64,000 bases of DNA from JACCTH01 sp050741915 (GTDB lineage Bacteria; Actinomycetota; Acidimicrobiia; Spongiisociales; ZC4RG35), in the NCBI GenBank assembly GCA_050741915.1, contig JBOGEX010000089.1:1-64000 (forward strand). The letters are read 5' to 3'. Below the pieces are notes generated by a model. It was given only the letters and a program-made list of their open reading frames with translations, ran no database searches and was not told the origin of the DNA. Shown piece after piece: positions 51,753 to 59,625 of the stretch; the first letter of the stretch is position 1, and each line of letters opens with the position of its first letter. The position numbers and the translations under genes were made by a program.

Positions 51753-52928
51753 ATGCGACGCGCAGTGATCATCGTGATGGATTCCTGCGGGGTGGGCGAA
51801 GCTCCCGACGCCGCCGAGTACGGGGACGAAGGATCGGACACGATCGGGCATACCGCCAATGCGGTGGGAGGTTTGTCCCTTCCCAATTTCGAGAAGGCGG
51901 GTCTCGGCAACCTCCACAGCGACCTGGCCGGGGTTCCGCCATCCCCGGCGGCGACGATGGCTTTCGGAAGAATGGCCGAGGCGTCGGCCGGAAAGGATTC
52001 GACTACCGGACACTGGGAGATGGCTGGTCTCATCACCGACCAACCGCAGGCAACGTTTACGGACACCGGGTTTCCTGAGGATTTGGTCGAAACCATCGAG
52101 CAGGAATCCGGTCACGAGTTTATCGGCAATTACGCCGCCTCGGGTACGACCATCATCGATGATCTCGGTCGAGAGCACGTCCGCACCAGGAAACCAATTC
52201 TCTACACCTCGGCCGACTCGGTGTTCCAGATCGCAGCTCACACTGACGTGATCTCGCTCGAAGACCTCTACAAACTCTGCGAAATCGCACGCCGCCACTG
52301 CGATCGCTATCGAATCGGCCGCGTCATCGCCCGACCCTTCGTCGGTGAATCCGGCGACTTCCATCGCACGTACGACCGGCGAGATTTCGCCATCGCCCCC
52401 GGCGGTCTCACGTTGCTCGACCATGCCAAAGCAGCCGGATTGACTGTTCTCGGGATCGGCAAGATCGAGGACCTCTTCGCCGGTCGGGGTCTTACTGCGG
52501 CAGTTCACACCGAAGGTGACCAGGACGGACTCGATCGGACGGTTTCGGCAATCGAAGAGCAAACTGAGGCTGGGATCATCTTCACCAATCTGGTCGACCT
52601 CGACATGGTCTATGGCCATCGCGAAAACCCGGAGGGCTACGCCGCCGGACTCAAGCTGATCGATTCCTATATCCCGGCACTCATCGAGAGTCAGGGACCA
52701 GAGGACCTCTTGTTCTTCTCGGCTGATCACGGCAACGACCCCACCGACGGATCAACCGATCACACCCGTGAGTTCGTGCCCTTGCTCGTGGCGGGGATGA
52801 ATGGGGCTGGGGTCGACCTGGGAACCCGAGATCAGTATTGCGATGTCGCCGCCACCATTGCCGAAGGCATGGGACTGCCTCCCCCGGCGCGCGGACGATC
52901 CTTCCTGGCCGAGATCAGCCGAGGATGA
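51753..52928 (+). CDS. deoB: Phosphopentomutase
   Basis: DeoB interconverts ribose/deoxyribose 1- and 5-phosphate. This alkaline-phosphatase-fold enzyme begins RRAVIIVMDSCGVGEAPDAA with the first metal Asp, then DTIGHTANAVGG, DSTTGHWEMAGL (phosphothreonine region), FTNLVDLDMVYGHRENP and SADHGNDPTDGSTDHTREFVP. It has 391 residues. The true start is ATG 51753; an upstream in-frame ATG adds 15 non-conserved codons. It overlaps deoA by four bases (ATGA). Confidence 0.95.
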   Translation: MRRAVIIVMDSCGVGEAPDAAEYGDEGSDTIGHTANAVGGLSLPNFEKAGLGNLHSDLAGVPPSPAATMAFGRMAEASAGKDSTTGHWEMAGLITDQPQATFTDTGFPEDLVETIEQESGHEFIGNYAASGTTIIDDLGREHVRTRKPILYTSADSVFQIAAHTDVISLEDLYKLCEIARRHCDRYRIGRVIARPFVGESGDFHRTYDRRDFAIAPGGLTLLDHAKAAGLTVLGIGKIEDLFAGRGLTAAVHTEGDQDGLDRTVSAIEEQTEAGIIFTNLVDLDMVYGHRENPEGYAAGLKLIDSYIPALIESQGPEDLLFFSADHGNDPTDGSTDHTREFVPLLVAGMNGAGVDLGTRDQYCDVAATIAEGMGLPPPARGRSFLAEISRG

Positions 52929-54232
52929 ACGCGGTTGAACTGATTCAGCGCAAGCGTGATCGCCTGGTCCTCACCGATGACGAGATCGCCTGGCTCATCC
53001 GCTCCTATACCGTCGGTGCCATCACCGACTACCAGATGTCGGCGCTCGCCATGGCGGTGTACCTCAACGGGATGACTACGAGCGAATTGACGGCGTGGAC
53101 GGGAGCAATGCTGAATTCGGGCGAGGTACTCGACTTCTCCGAGGTGCCCCTCCCCAAGGTCGACAAACACTCGACCGGTGGAGTGGGCGACAAGGTCTCG
53201 ATTCCGTTGGCGCCTATGGTCGCCGCCTGCGGGATCGCGATACCGATGATGTCGGGGCGGGGCCTTGGCCACACCGGTGGCACGCTTGACAAACTCGAAT
53301 CAATTCCCGGTTTCACCACCGCCCTCGACCCGGCCCGCTATCGCCAGGTGCTTTTGGACTGCGGCTTGGTGCTCGCCGGGCAGTCGGAAACTCTGGTCCC
53401 CGCCGATCGCAAGCTCTATGCACTGCGCGACGCCACCGGCACCGTCGAGTCGATTCCGCTGATTGCTTCCTCGATCATGTCAAAGAAGCTGGCCGAGGAT
53501 CTCGACGGCTTGGTGCTCGATGTCAAGGTCGGAGCCGGCGCCTTTATGAAGGATCTCGGCCGCGCTCGCGAGCTCGCCCAGACGATGGTTGACATCGGTC
53601 GCTCCTATCAAGTTGAAACCGTGGCTCTGCTGACTGCCATGGAACAACCCCTAGGTAAGGAGGTCGGCAACGCCAACGAGATCGCCGAGTCGATCGCCGT
53701 TCTCCGAGGCGGAGGCCCCAACGACCTGGTGGAGGTAACGATGGCTTTGGGAGCCGAGATGTTGCGGGTGGCGGGAGTCGAAACCGACCCGGAGAAAGCT
53801 CGGCGTCAGCTGCAAAAGGCGATCGACGATGGCTCCGCCCTCGAGCTATTCGGTCGGGTGGTGGCCGCCCAGGGCGGCAACGCCAATGTCATCGATGACC
53901 CCGAAGCCGTTCTCCCTCACGCGCCTCACCAGTCCGAAGTCAAGGCCGACGCGAGCGGATTCGTGACTGGGCTGGATGCACTCCGGGTCGGTACCGCTGC
54001 CATGCGGCTGGGGGCAGGACGGGAGCGCAAGGAGGACACGATCGATCCTGCGGTCGGGATCACTGTTAATCGCAAGGTGGGCGAGTCCGTCGCCAAGGGA
54101 GAGCCGCTCTTGACCCTCGCTTACCGCCACCCAGCCCGTCTCGAGGAGGCCCTGACCGTCCTGGCCGGGGCAGTTGAGATCGCCCCCGACGCTCCCCCCG
54201 CTTCCCCGCTCATCCTCGACCGCATTGCCTGA
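52925..54232 (+). CDS. deoA: Pyrimidine-nucleoside (thymidine) phosphorylase
   Basis: The enzyme splits thymidine/uridine to the base and (deoxy)ribose 1-phosphate, which DeoB then isomerises. The family signature SGRGLGHTGGTLDKLESIPG is complete. Also seen are KVDKHSTGGVGDKVS, ASSIMSKKLAEDLDGLVLDVKVGAGAFM and the C-terminal domain GITVNRKVGESVAKGEPL. The 435 residues fit the PyNP/DeoA class. Translational coupling to deoB gives a two-gene salvage operon with a hairpin behind it. Confidence 0.96.
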   Translation: MNAVELIQRKRDRLVLTDDEIAWLIRSYTVGAITDYQMSALAMAVYLNGMTTSELTAWTGAMLNSGEVLDFSEVPLPKVDKHSTGGVGDKVSIPLAPMVAACGIAIPMMSGRGLGHTGGTLDKLESIPGFTTALDPARYRQVLLDCGLVLAGQSETLVPADRKLYALRDATGTVESIPLIASSIMSKKLAEDLDGLVLDVKVGAGAFMKDLGRARELAQTMVDIGRSYQVETVALLTAMEQPLGKEVGNANEIAESIAVLRGGGPNDLVEVTMALGAEMLRVAGVETDPEKARRQLQKAIDDGSALELFGRVVAAQGGNANVIDDPEAVLPHAPHQSEVKADASGFVTGLDALRVGTAAMRLGAGRERKEDTIDPAVGITVNRKVGESVAKGEPLLTLAYRHPARLEEALTVLAGAVEIAPDAPPASPLILDRIA

Positions 54233-54237
54233 CGGCT

Positions 54238-54281
54238 CTTACGCATCAAACGCGGGCTATGGGCGGCGTTTGATGCCTAAG
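54238..54281. terminator. Hairpin between convergent deoA and EamA genes
   Basis: The arms 54238-54253 (cttacgcatcaaacgc) and 54266-54281 (gcgtttgatgcctaag) match at 15 of 16 bases around a 12-base loop. It starts 5 bases after the deoA stop and ends 8 bases before the EamA stop. There is no T-run, so it resembles the family A repeats in position although not in sequence. A bidirectional terminator role is likely. Confidence 0.6.
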
Positions 54282-54289
54282 AACCTTCG

Positions 54290-55111
54290 TTAGATGGCGA
54301 TCAGAACCACGGCCGCCATCGCCAGGCCCAGGCCCAGTCGCTGTCTCCTGGCAATCGGCTCTTTCAAGATCAAGACGGCGAGAAGAACAGTGATGGCCGG
54401 ATATAGCGACGCCAACACCGCCACCAATGTGACGAGGCCGGAACGAAAGGCCAGGAGGAGAAACACGTTGGCGGCGATGTCACCAATCCCTACCAAGGCC
54501 ACCAAGACTCTGGTTCCGGCCGGCGGCAGAGCGACTCGCCGCACCACCATGCCAATCGCCATTAGAACGACCGAAGCCATGCGAGACGCGACGAGCGGCC
54601 AAAACCCGGCACCCTCCCCGGTCTGGGCAAGGGCCGCGAAGAAAAGACCGAAGCCAAGGCCCGCCATCACTCCATAGGCAACGCCGCCGCTTGAGTCGCC
54701 ACCTCCCATTCCCGAGGCCACGAGCCAAATAGCCGGAAGTGCCAGAAGAACCCCGAGCCATTCGAGAGGCAGAGGCCGCTCTCCCATGCCCAAACCGATT
54801 CCCAGCGGGATGAGAGCACTCAGCAGAGCTGCCAGAGGCGATACCACGCTCATCCGCCCTCGGGCCAGACCCTGATAGAGCGCAAAGATCCCACCGGTGC
54901 CGACTATGCCGCCGATCGCACCCCACATCAGGTCGGTCGCCTTAAGGGCGTTGGCGGAGAAGATCAACGACGTCGCCACCCCCAAGGCGAGACCAGCCAG
55001 CTGCGACCAGAAGACGACCGCGATCGTCGCCATTCGTCGGCCCGCCACTCCCCCGTAGAAATCGGCGACACCATAGATCAGCGACGCCAGCAGTGCGAAG
55101 ACGGCGAACAT
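54290..55111 (-). CDS. EamA/RhaT-family transporter (DMT superfamily)
   Basis: Ten predicted TM helices in 273 residues arranged as two EamA repeats. The first begins FALLASLIYGVADFYGGVAG; the second half shows GVMAGLGFGLFFAALAQTGEG. Conserved loops are LYQGLARGRMSVVSPLAALL and VTLVAVLASLYPAITVLLAV, then LKEPIARRQRLGLGLAMAAV. Substrates of the family are metabolites such as amino acids or nucleotide sugars; none can be chosen here. It is divergent from etfB (62 bases). Confidence 0.9.
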   Translation of the reverse strand: MFAVFALLASLIYGVADFYGGVAGRRMATIAVVFWSQLAGLALGVATSLIFSANALKATDLMWGAIGGIVGTGGIFALYQGLARGRMSVVSPLAALLSALIPLGIGLGMGERPLPLEWLGVLLALPAIWLVASGMGGGDSSGGVAYGVMAGLGFGLFFAALAQTGEGAGFWPLVASRMASVVLMAIGMVVRRVALPPAGTRVLVALVGIGDIAANVFLLLAFRSGLVTLVAVLASLYPAITVLLAVLILKEPIARRQRLGLGLAMAAVVLIAI

Positions 55112-55173
55112 GAGAGAGGCCCACTCTCGTTACGATCGAGCGACGACCACAAATCCGCTGCCGAGGAGGCTCG

Positions 55174-55932
55174 ATGCGCATCGTTGTCTGCGCCAAGCAG
55201 ATCCCCGACCCCGCCACGCAGTACAAGCTCGAACCGGGCAGCCACTGGCTGGTCCGGCCGACCGACCAGGTCCTCGACGACACCGATCGCTACGGAGTGG
55301 AGATGGGTTTGCAGCTCGCCCAGAGCTCGGGCGGGAGCGTGACCATTGTCTCGATGGGTCCGGCGGGGTCGATGCAGGGTTTGCGCCAGGCGCTGGCGAT
55401 GGGGGCAGAAAAGGCGGTCGTCATCGACGACTCTTCCTTGAGAGGTTCGGATGCGCTGCTCACCGCCCGGGTGCTGGCGGCGGCGATTGCTAAGGAGGGA
55501 TTCGATCTGGTGATCGCTGGGACCGAGTCGACCGACGGTTACTCCGGAGTGGTGCCGCAGATGGTGGCCGAACTGCTCGATGTGCCCGCCCTCACCTACG
55601 CCACTGTGGTCCACGCCGGCGAGGGGAACGTGAGCATTCACCGGCAGACGGCGACCGGATACGAAGTCGTCGAGGCGAGCCTTCCCGCTCTGGTCACGGT
55701 GACGGCCGGTGTCGTCGAGCCTCGCTATCCGACCTTCAAGGGAATCATGGAGGCCAAAAAGAAAACGGTGGACAATCTCACGCTGGCGGATCTGTCCTTG
55801 CAGGCAGAGATCGATCAGAAGGTGGGATCGATCACCGACGCTCCCGCCCGGACGGGGGGAGCCAAGATCGAAGACGACGGTGAGGCCCACCAAAAGATCG
55901 TCGAGCTCCTTGCCCAAAAGAAGGTGATCTGA
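55174..55932 (+). CDS. etfB: Electron transfer flavoprotein, beta subunit
   Basis: EtfB binds AMP and relays electrons from acyl-CoA dehydrogenases. The protein begins RIVVCAKQIPDPATQYKLEP, continues with DRYGVEMGLQLAQ and VSMGPAGSMQGLRQALAMGAEKAVVI, and contains the signature GTESTDGYSGVVPQMVAELL. It has 252 residues. A perfect GAGGAGG site precedes ATG 55174. It is separated from etfA by one base. Confidence 0.96.
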   Translation: MRIVVCAKQIPDPATQYKLEPGSHWLVRPTDQVLDDTDRYGVEMGLQLAQSSGGSVTIVSMGPAGSMQGLRQALAMGAEKAVVIDDSSLRGSDALLTARVLAAAIAKEGFDLVIAGTESTDGYSGVVPQMVAELLDVPALTYATVVHAGEGNVSIHRQTATGYEVVEASLPALVTVTAGVVEPRYPTFKGIMEAKKKTVDNLTLADLSLQAEIDQKVGSITDAPARTGGAKIEDDGEAHQKIVELLAQKKVI

Positions 55933-55933
55933 C

Positions 55934-56875
55934 GTGGCCGTGGTCTGGGTTTTCGTCCGCGAGTTCGACGGAGCCCCCACCCCGTTAGCACTGGAGCTGC
56001 TCACCAAGGCTCGTGGGCTCGGGGACACGACTGCGATCTATGTCGGCGCGGGTTCAGAGGATGTCTTCGCCCGCCTCGGTGAATACGGGGCCCAAAAGGT
56101 GTTGCACCTCGATCCCGAGGACAACCTGGTGGCGGCACCGGTTGCCCGCGCCATGGCGGAACGAGTCGAGACCGAAAAGCCCGATCTCATCTTGTTCGGC
56201 CAGGCATATGACGATCGCGACGTGGCCGGGCGCCTGGCGGCCCGAGTTGGGGTCCCGATTCTTTCCAACGCCGTCGACGTTTCTGCCGACGGCTCGACCA
56301 GCCATGAGATCTTCGGTGGCACTCAGATTGCCGAGGCCGAGATCACCGCCGGGAGCCCGAAGCTGATTCTGGTTCGCCCTAAGTCATTCGTCGCCGAGCC
56401 CTCAGGTGGGGAAGCGCCGGAGGTAACCAAGCTCGATCTACCCGATGTTGGAGGGGCAGGAGCGAAGGTCACTGGCACTCACGTCGAGGAGCGAGAAGGG
56501 CCCAAGCTCGAGGAGGCAGCGGTGATCGTGTCGGGAGGACGTGGCCTCGGTTCGGCAGAGAACTACCAACTGATCGAGCGGTTGGGAAAGCTGCTCGGCG
56601 CCGCCACCGGAGCCACCCGCGCCATCGTCGATGCGGGCTGGGTCCCTTATGCCAGACAGGTCGGACAAACCGGGAAGACGGTCAAGCCCGACGTCTACAT
56701 CGCCTGTGGGATCTCAGGGGCGATGCAGCACCTGGTGGGGATGAAGGACGCCAAGACGATCATCGCCATCAACAAGGACGCCGACGCCCCGATCTTCACC
56801 ATCGCCGACCTCGGCATCGTCGGAGATGTGCACAAGGTGCTTCCCAAGCTGATCGAGGCTCTCGAGAACCGGTAG
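55934..56875 (+). CDS. etfA: Electron transfer flavoprotein, alpha subunit
   Basis: EtfA carries the FAD that transfers electrons to the quinone pool via ETF:quinone oxidoreductase. The C-terminal FAD domain has VSGGRGLGSAENYQLIERLG, GATRAIVDAGWVPYARQVGQ, GKTVKPDVYIACGISGAMQH and AINKDADAPIFTIADLGIVGD. The start is GTG 55934 and the protein has 313 residues. An EtfQO gene is not in the window. With the acyl-CoA dehydrogenase and enoyl-CoA hydratase elsewhere it supports beta-oxidation. Confidence 0.96.
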   Translation: MAVVWVFVREFDGAPTPLALELLTKARGLGDTTAIYVGAGSEDVFARLGEYGAQKVLHLDPEDNLVAAPVARAMAERVETEKPDLILFGQAYDDRDVAGRLAARVGVPILSNAVDVSADGSTSHEIFGGTQIAEAEITAGSPKLILVRPKSFVAEPSGGEAPEVTKLDLPDVGGAGAKVTGTHVEEREGPKLEEAAVIVSGGRGLGSAENYQLIERLGKLLGAATGATRAIVDAGWVPYARQVGQTGKTVKPDVYIACGISGAMQHLVGMKDAKTIIAINKDADAPIFTIADLGIVGDVHKVLPKLIEALENR

Positions 56876-56920
56876 ATATTTGCAGACCGGTCGTGCCAGA
56901 TGGTGTGTATACCTAGGCGT

Positions 56921-57169
56921 ATGCCAAGGATGCAGGTTTATCTTCCCGACGATCTCTACCAGGCGGTGAAAGGCCAGGGCTTGCGCGCCTCCGAGCTTCT
57001 GCAGGAGGCTGTCCGGGTTGAGCTTCGACGCAAGCAGCTTCTCGAAGCCACCGAGGAGTACCTCACCGAACTTGTCACCGAAGTCGGAGAGCCCGACTCC
57101 GCCGAGAAGTCGCGCGCCCAGGCGATTGCCCGTCGGCTGAGCCGTCGCGCAGGCCGAGCCGTCGGCTAA
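56921..57169 (+). CDS. vapB: VapB-type antitoxin (RHH)
   Basis: The product starts MPRMQVYLPDDLYQAVKGQG, the beta strand and first helix of a ribbon-helix-helix fold, followed by LRASELLQEAVRVELRRKQLL. The rest is acidic then basic. ATG 56921 is used; a TATACC hexamer ends eight bases upstream, so the transcript may be leaderless, and an ATG three codons later is possible. An earlier frame start at 56900 has no support. The partner toxin, which begins on the next base, is interrupted. Confidence 0.8.
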   Translation: MPRMQVYLPDDLYQAVKGQGLRASELLQEAVRVELRRKQLLEATEEYLTELVTEVGEPDSAEKSRAQAIARRLSRRAGRAVG

Positions 57170-57553
57170 GTGGCCCTGATTCTCGATTCGGGAGGTTTGA
57201 GCCAACTCTCGCAACCATCCCCACGAGCGGCGGCCCTCATCGCCGCATAGCAGGCGGAAGGGCTCTGGCCGCCGGTTGTTCCTACCCCAGTGCTGATCGA
57301 ATCGCTGCCAGGAGATGCTGCGAAAGACGCGTCCGCTAATCGGCTGCTCAAGACCTGCGACGTCGTCGAGGACATTCCGGAGACATTGGCTCGTCGTGCC
57401 GCTTACCTCAGAACCCGGGCTCGGACAGGATCCGCTGTGGACGCTCTCGTGGTGGCCACAGCCGAACCGGGCGGATCTGTAATCACATCGGTCCCCAACG
57501 ATCTCCTCGCTCTTGCAGGTCACGCCCAAGACGTCATCATCGAACGAGTCTGA
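57170..57553 (+). pseudogene. vapC: VapC-type PIN toxin with nonsense codon
   Basis: GTG 57170 directly follows the vapB stop. The frame reads VALILDSGGLSQLSQPSPRAAALIAA, then a TAG at 57248-57250, then QAEGLWPPVVPTPVLIESL through DALVVATAEPG and PNDLLALAG to a TGA at 57551. It is otherwise an intact PIN domain (first Asp in LDSGG, a Glu in LIESL, Asp in VDALVVA). A single base change (e.g. TTG or CAG to TAG) explains the break. An inactive toxin paired with an intact antitoxin is likely; readthrough is not excluded. Confidence 0.75.
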
Positions 57554-57572
57554 CCCCAGCGTCGTCGCAGGT

Positions 57573-58574
57573 CTATGACAGCATCGATCCGATGGCACCA
57601 GCCCAGGTCTCGGCGGCAACCGGTCCGCCGTTGACCATCGTCGTCAGTCGATGGCGCGCTGCGTGCCCGCCGCTAACGAGCGCCAGCTGGGTCCGGGTAT
57701 GGGCCCCGCCGTGGACCCCTTTCAGGGGTGGTGATTCGAAAGCGCCGAAGTAGCGGGTCCGCTCGCACCAGGCGAGGACGTTGCCGTCCTCCAGCTGCGC
57801 CCATCCTTCGACTGCGTCCACACCGTCAAGTACGGCCGGGTCCGGCAAAGGACCGAGCAACGCCGCGCTCCCTTCGTCGATGACGATCGCGTTGTCGCCG
57901 ACGACCGACCTCAGGTCGATCCCCGGACGATCGGCGGCTGTGTCCTGGATGTGGTCGCTGACGACGATGATCACAGTGTCCTCCCAATCGATCGGCTCCT
58001 CGAGTTGGGCGATGCGATCGTCGACCTGTCGATAGGCCTCTTCGGCTTCGGCTGAAATCGGTCCGTGTATATGCGAATAGGTGTCGATCGATCCGAAGTA
58101 TCCAACGACGAAACGCGCCGAGGAGCCAATGGCCGCAACCAAGAGCGGAAGCACTGCCTCGTCGGCGGGGTAGCCGAGAGGGTCGAGAGCAATGTCGGAG
58201 GGGAGCAACCCATCTCGCGGCCAATGCGAAGCCGCTGCGGTCGCCCCCATCACTCCCACTAGATGATGGTCGCCGAGAATCGCAACTGCTTCACCCCCGA
58301 AACGATCGAAGAGAGTCGGCGTCAGCGGACCTACCTCCCATGCCCCTAACACCTCGCCGTTGCGAATGACGTGATTGGCATGGATTCCGTGTGACGAAGG
58401 CGCGGTCCCGGTTACGAAGCTGGCGTGATTGGGATAGGTGGATGAGGCCATCACGGAGCGCCCCGGCCCCGTGGCGGCGCCATCGGCGTTGGCCCAGCGC
58501 CAAAGGTTGGGAGTCAGGCGCGGACTCAGCCGCATCGGGTCGAACGCGTCGAGAATCAAGAAGAGGACCCGCAC
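57573..58574 (-). CDS. Type I phosphodiesterase/nucleotide pyrophosphatase family enzyme
   Basis: An alkaline-phosphatase-superfamily hydrolase of 333 residues. Metal-binding motifs run in order: VLFLILDAFDPMRL (Asp), MASSTYPNHASFVTG (nucleophile Thr), FGSIDTYSHIHGP (Asp/His), IIVVSDHIQDTA (Asp/His) and GVHGGAHTRTQLA (His). The start is taken as GTG 58574; a TTG one codon upstream is possible. It lies 24 bases from vapB on the opposite strand, across a palindrome. The substrate is not identifiable. Confidence 0.88.
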   Translation of the reverse strand: MRVLFLILDAFDPMRLSPRLTPNLWRWANADGAATGPGRSVMASSTYPNHASFVTGTAPSSHGIHANHVIRNGEVLGAWEVGPLTPTLFDRFGGEAVAILGDHHLVGVMGATAAASHWPRDGLLPSDIALDPLGYPADEAVLPLLVAAIGSSARFVVGYFGSIDTYSHIHGPISAEAEEAYRQVDDRIAQLEEPIDWEDTVIIVVSDHIQDTAADRPGIDLRSVVGDNAIVIDEGSAALLGPLPDPAVLDGVDAVEGWAQLEDGNVLAWCERTRYFGAFESPPLKGVHGGAHTRTQLALVSGGHAARHRLTTMVNGGPVAAETWAGAIGSMLS

Positions 58575-58578
58575 CAAC

Positions 58579-58594
58579 TATATGTTAACATATA
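58579..58594. promoter_or_regulatory. 16-bp palindrome in the divergent phosphodiesterase/vapB promoter
   Basis: TATATGTTAACATATA is a perfect 16-base palindrome that ends five bases before the vapB ATG and begins five bases from the phosphodiesterase GTG. Its AT-rich sequence contains -10-like hexamers for both directions. VapBC complexes repress by binding such palindromes, so it is a good operator candidate for both genes. Confidence 0.65.
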
Positions 58595-58598
58595 CGCT

Positions 58599-58826
58599 AT
58601 GAACCGGACTACCATTTACCTCGACTCGGAGCTCGAAGCCCGCCTCAAACAAGAAGTGGGACGCCTCGGCATCCCCATGGCCGAGTACATCCGCGATTCG
58701 ATCGCGGCCCGCCTGGACCAAAGCCAACGCCGCCGCTCACCGTACGCGGGGGCGTTTGCTAGTGGACGATCGGACACCTCCGATCGAGCCGAGCAGTTGC
58801 TCGAGGAGGGATTCGGGCGGAGCTGA
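58599..58826 (+). CDS. vapB: VapB-type antitoxin (RHH), intact locus
   Basis: MNRTTIYLDSELEARLKQEV and LGIPMAEYIRDSIAARL form a clear RHH DNA-binding domain (residues 1-43). The remainder, QRRRSPYAGAFASGRSDTSD and AEQLLEEGFGRS, is the toxin-binding tail. It has 75 residues. ATG 58599 sits at the edge of the palindromic operator and lacks a Shine-Dalgarno, suggesting a leaderless transcript. Its stop overlaps the toxin start (TGATG). Confidence 0.88.
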   Translation: MNRTTIYLDSELEARLKQEVGRLGIPMAEYIRDSIAARLDQSQRRRSPYAGAFASGRSDTSDRAEQLLEEGFGRS

Positions 58827-59230
58827 TGTCTCTGGTCCTCGATACCGGGCCGTTATATGCCTGGTATGACCGCAGCGATCGCTGGCATGAGGCCACCCGA
58901 GCACTGTTCGTCGCCGAGCCAGGAGCTTTGCTGCTTCCAGCCCCGGTGATTTCTGAGGTCGATTACTTGCTTGGCACCATTGGGAGCGGTGCTAGAGAAG
59001 CTCTCTATAGCGACCTGGTCGAGGGGCAGTACCTCGTTGCCACCGTCTCTCCTGCCGGCTACGCCCGCATTCAGGAGCTCAATGCTCGGTATCGGTCGCT
59101 CGAGCTGGGGTTCGTTGACGCCGCCGTCATGGCCATCGCCGAGGAACGAGGAGTTGCTCGAGTTGCCACCACCGACCGTCGCGATTTCTCAGCCGTCGAG
59201 CTGTCGGTTCCTCTCGACCTGCTCCCCTAG
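58826..59230 (+). CDS. vapC: VapC-type PIN-domain toxin, intact locus
   Basis: A PIN-domain RNase of 134 residues with the four acidic positions in LVLDTGPLYAWYD, ISEVDYLLG, LGFVDAAVMAIAE and TTDRRDFSAV. VapC toxins cleave tRNA or rRNA when freed from VapB. It is translationally coupled to vapB and ends with a CTAG tetramer that also encodes the cdd stop on the other strand. All catalytic residues are present, unlike the broken copy at 57170. Confidence 0.9.
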   Translation: MSLVLDTGPLYAWYDRSDRWHEATRALFVAEPGALLLPAPVISEVDYLLGTIGSGAREALYSDLVEGQYLVATVSPAGYARIQELNARYRSLELGFVDAAVMAIAEERGVARVATTDRRDFSAVELSVPLDLLP

Positions 59231-59625
59231 AGCTTGAATGCGTGGGGTAACAATTCGCCGAGAGTGTGCTCGCGCACTTCTTCGGCCGCGGTCGTGACCA
59301 GCACCCGCTCGGTGTCGAACTCGTTGAGAATCTGCCGGCAACGGCCGCAGGGATAGGCGAGATCGACCGAGGGGGCATCGATGCAAGCCACCGCCACGAC
59401 CTCAATCTTGCGCGCCCCGGCGGTAACCGCCGTCCCAACCGCAGTTGCTTCCGCACAGTTGCTCGACGGGTAGGCCGCGTTCTCGACGTTGGCTCCACTA
59501 AAGATCCGACCATCCGCCGAAAGGACGGCGGCCCCGACCCGGAACCCGGAATAGGGGGCATAGGCGGCCAGGGCCGCTTCCCGGGCTGTATCGATGAGAC
59601 CCTGGTCGTCGACGGGCTCAGTCAT
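59227..59625 (-). CDS. cdd: Cytidine deaminase
   Basis: Cdd deaminates cytidine and deoxycytidine to uridine forms, feeding Upp/DeoA salvage. ATG 59625 gives 132 residues: ALAAYAPYSGFRVGAAVLSA, NVENAAYPSSNCAEATAV (zinc Cys and catalytic Glu) and AYPCGRCRQILNEF (two more Cys). The start overlaps the ftsY stop as ATGA. A longer frame through ftsY is rejected. Confidence 0.96.
   Translation of the reverse strand: MTEPVDDQGLIDTAREAALAAYAPYSGFRVGAAVLSADGRIFSGANVENAAYPSSNCAEATAVGTAVTAGARKIEVVAVACIDAPSVDLAYPCGRCRQILNEFDTERVLVTTAAEEVREHTLGELLPHAFKL

Noticed and set aside
51696..52730. 344-codon minus-strand ORF
   Set aside because: It is antisense to deoB and has no recognisable domain.
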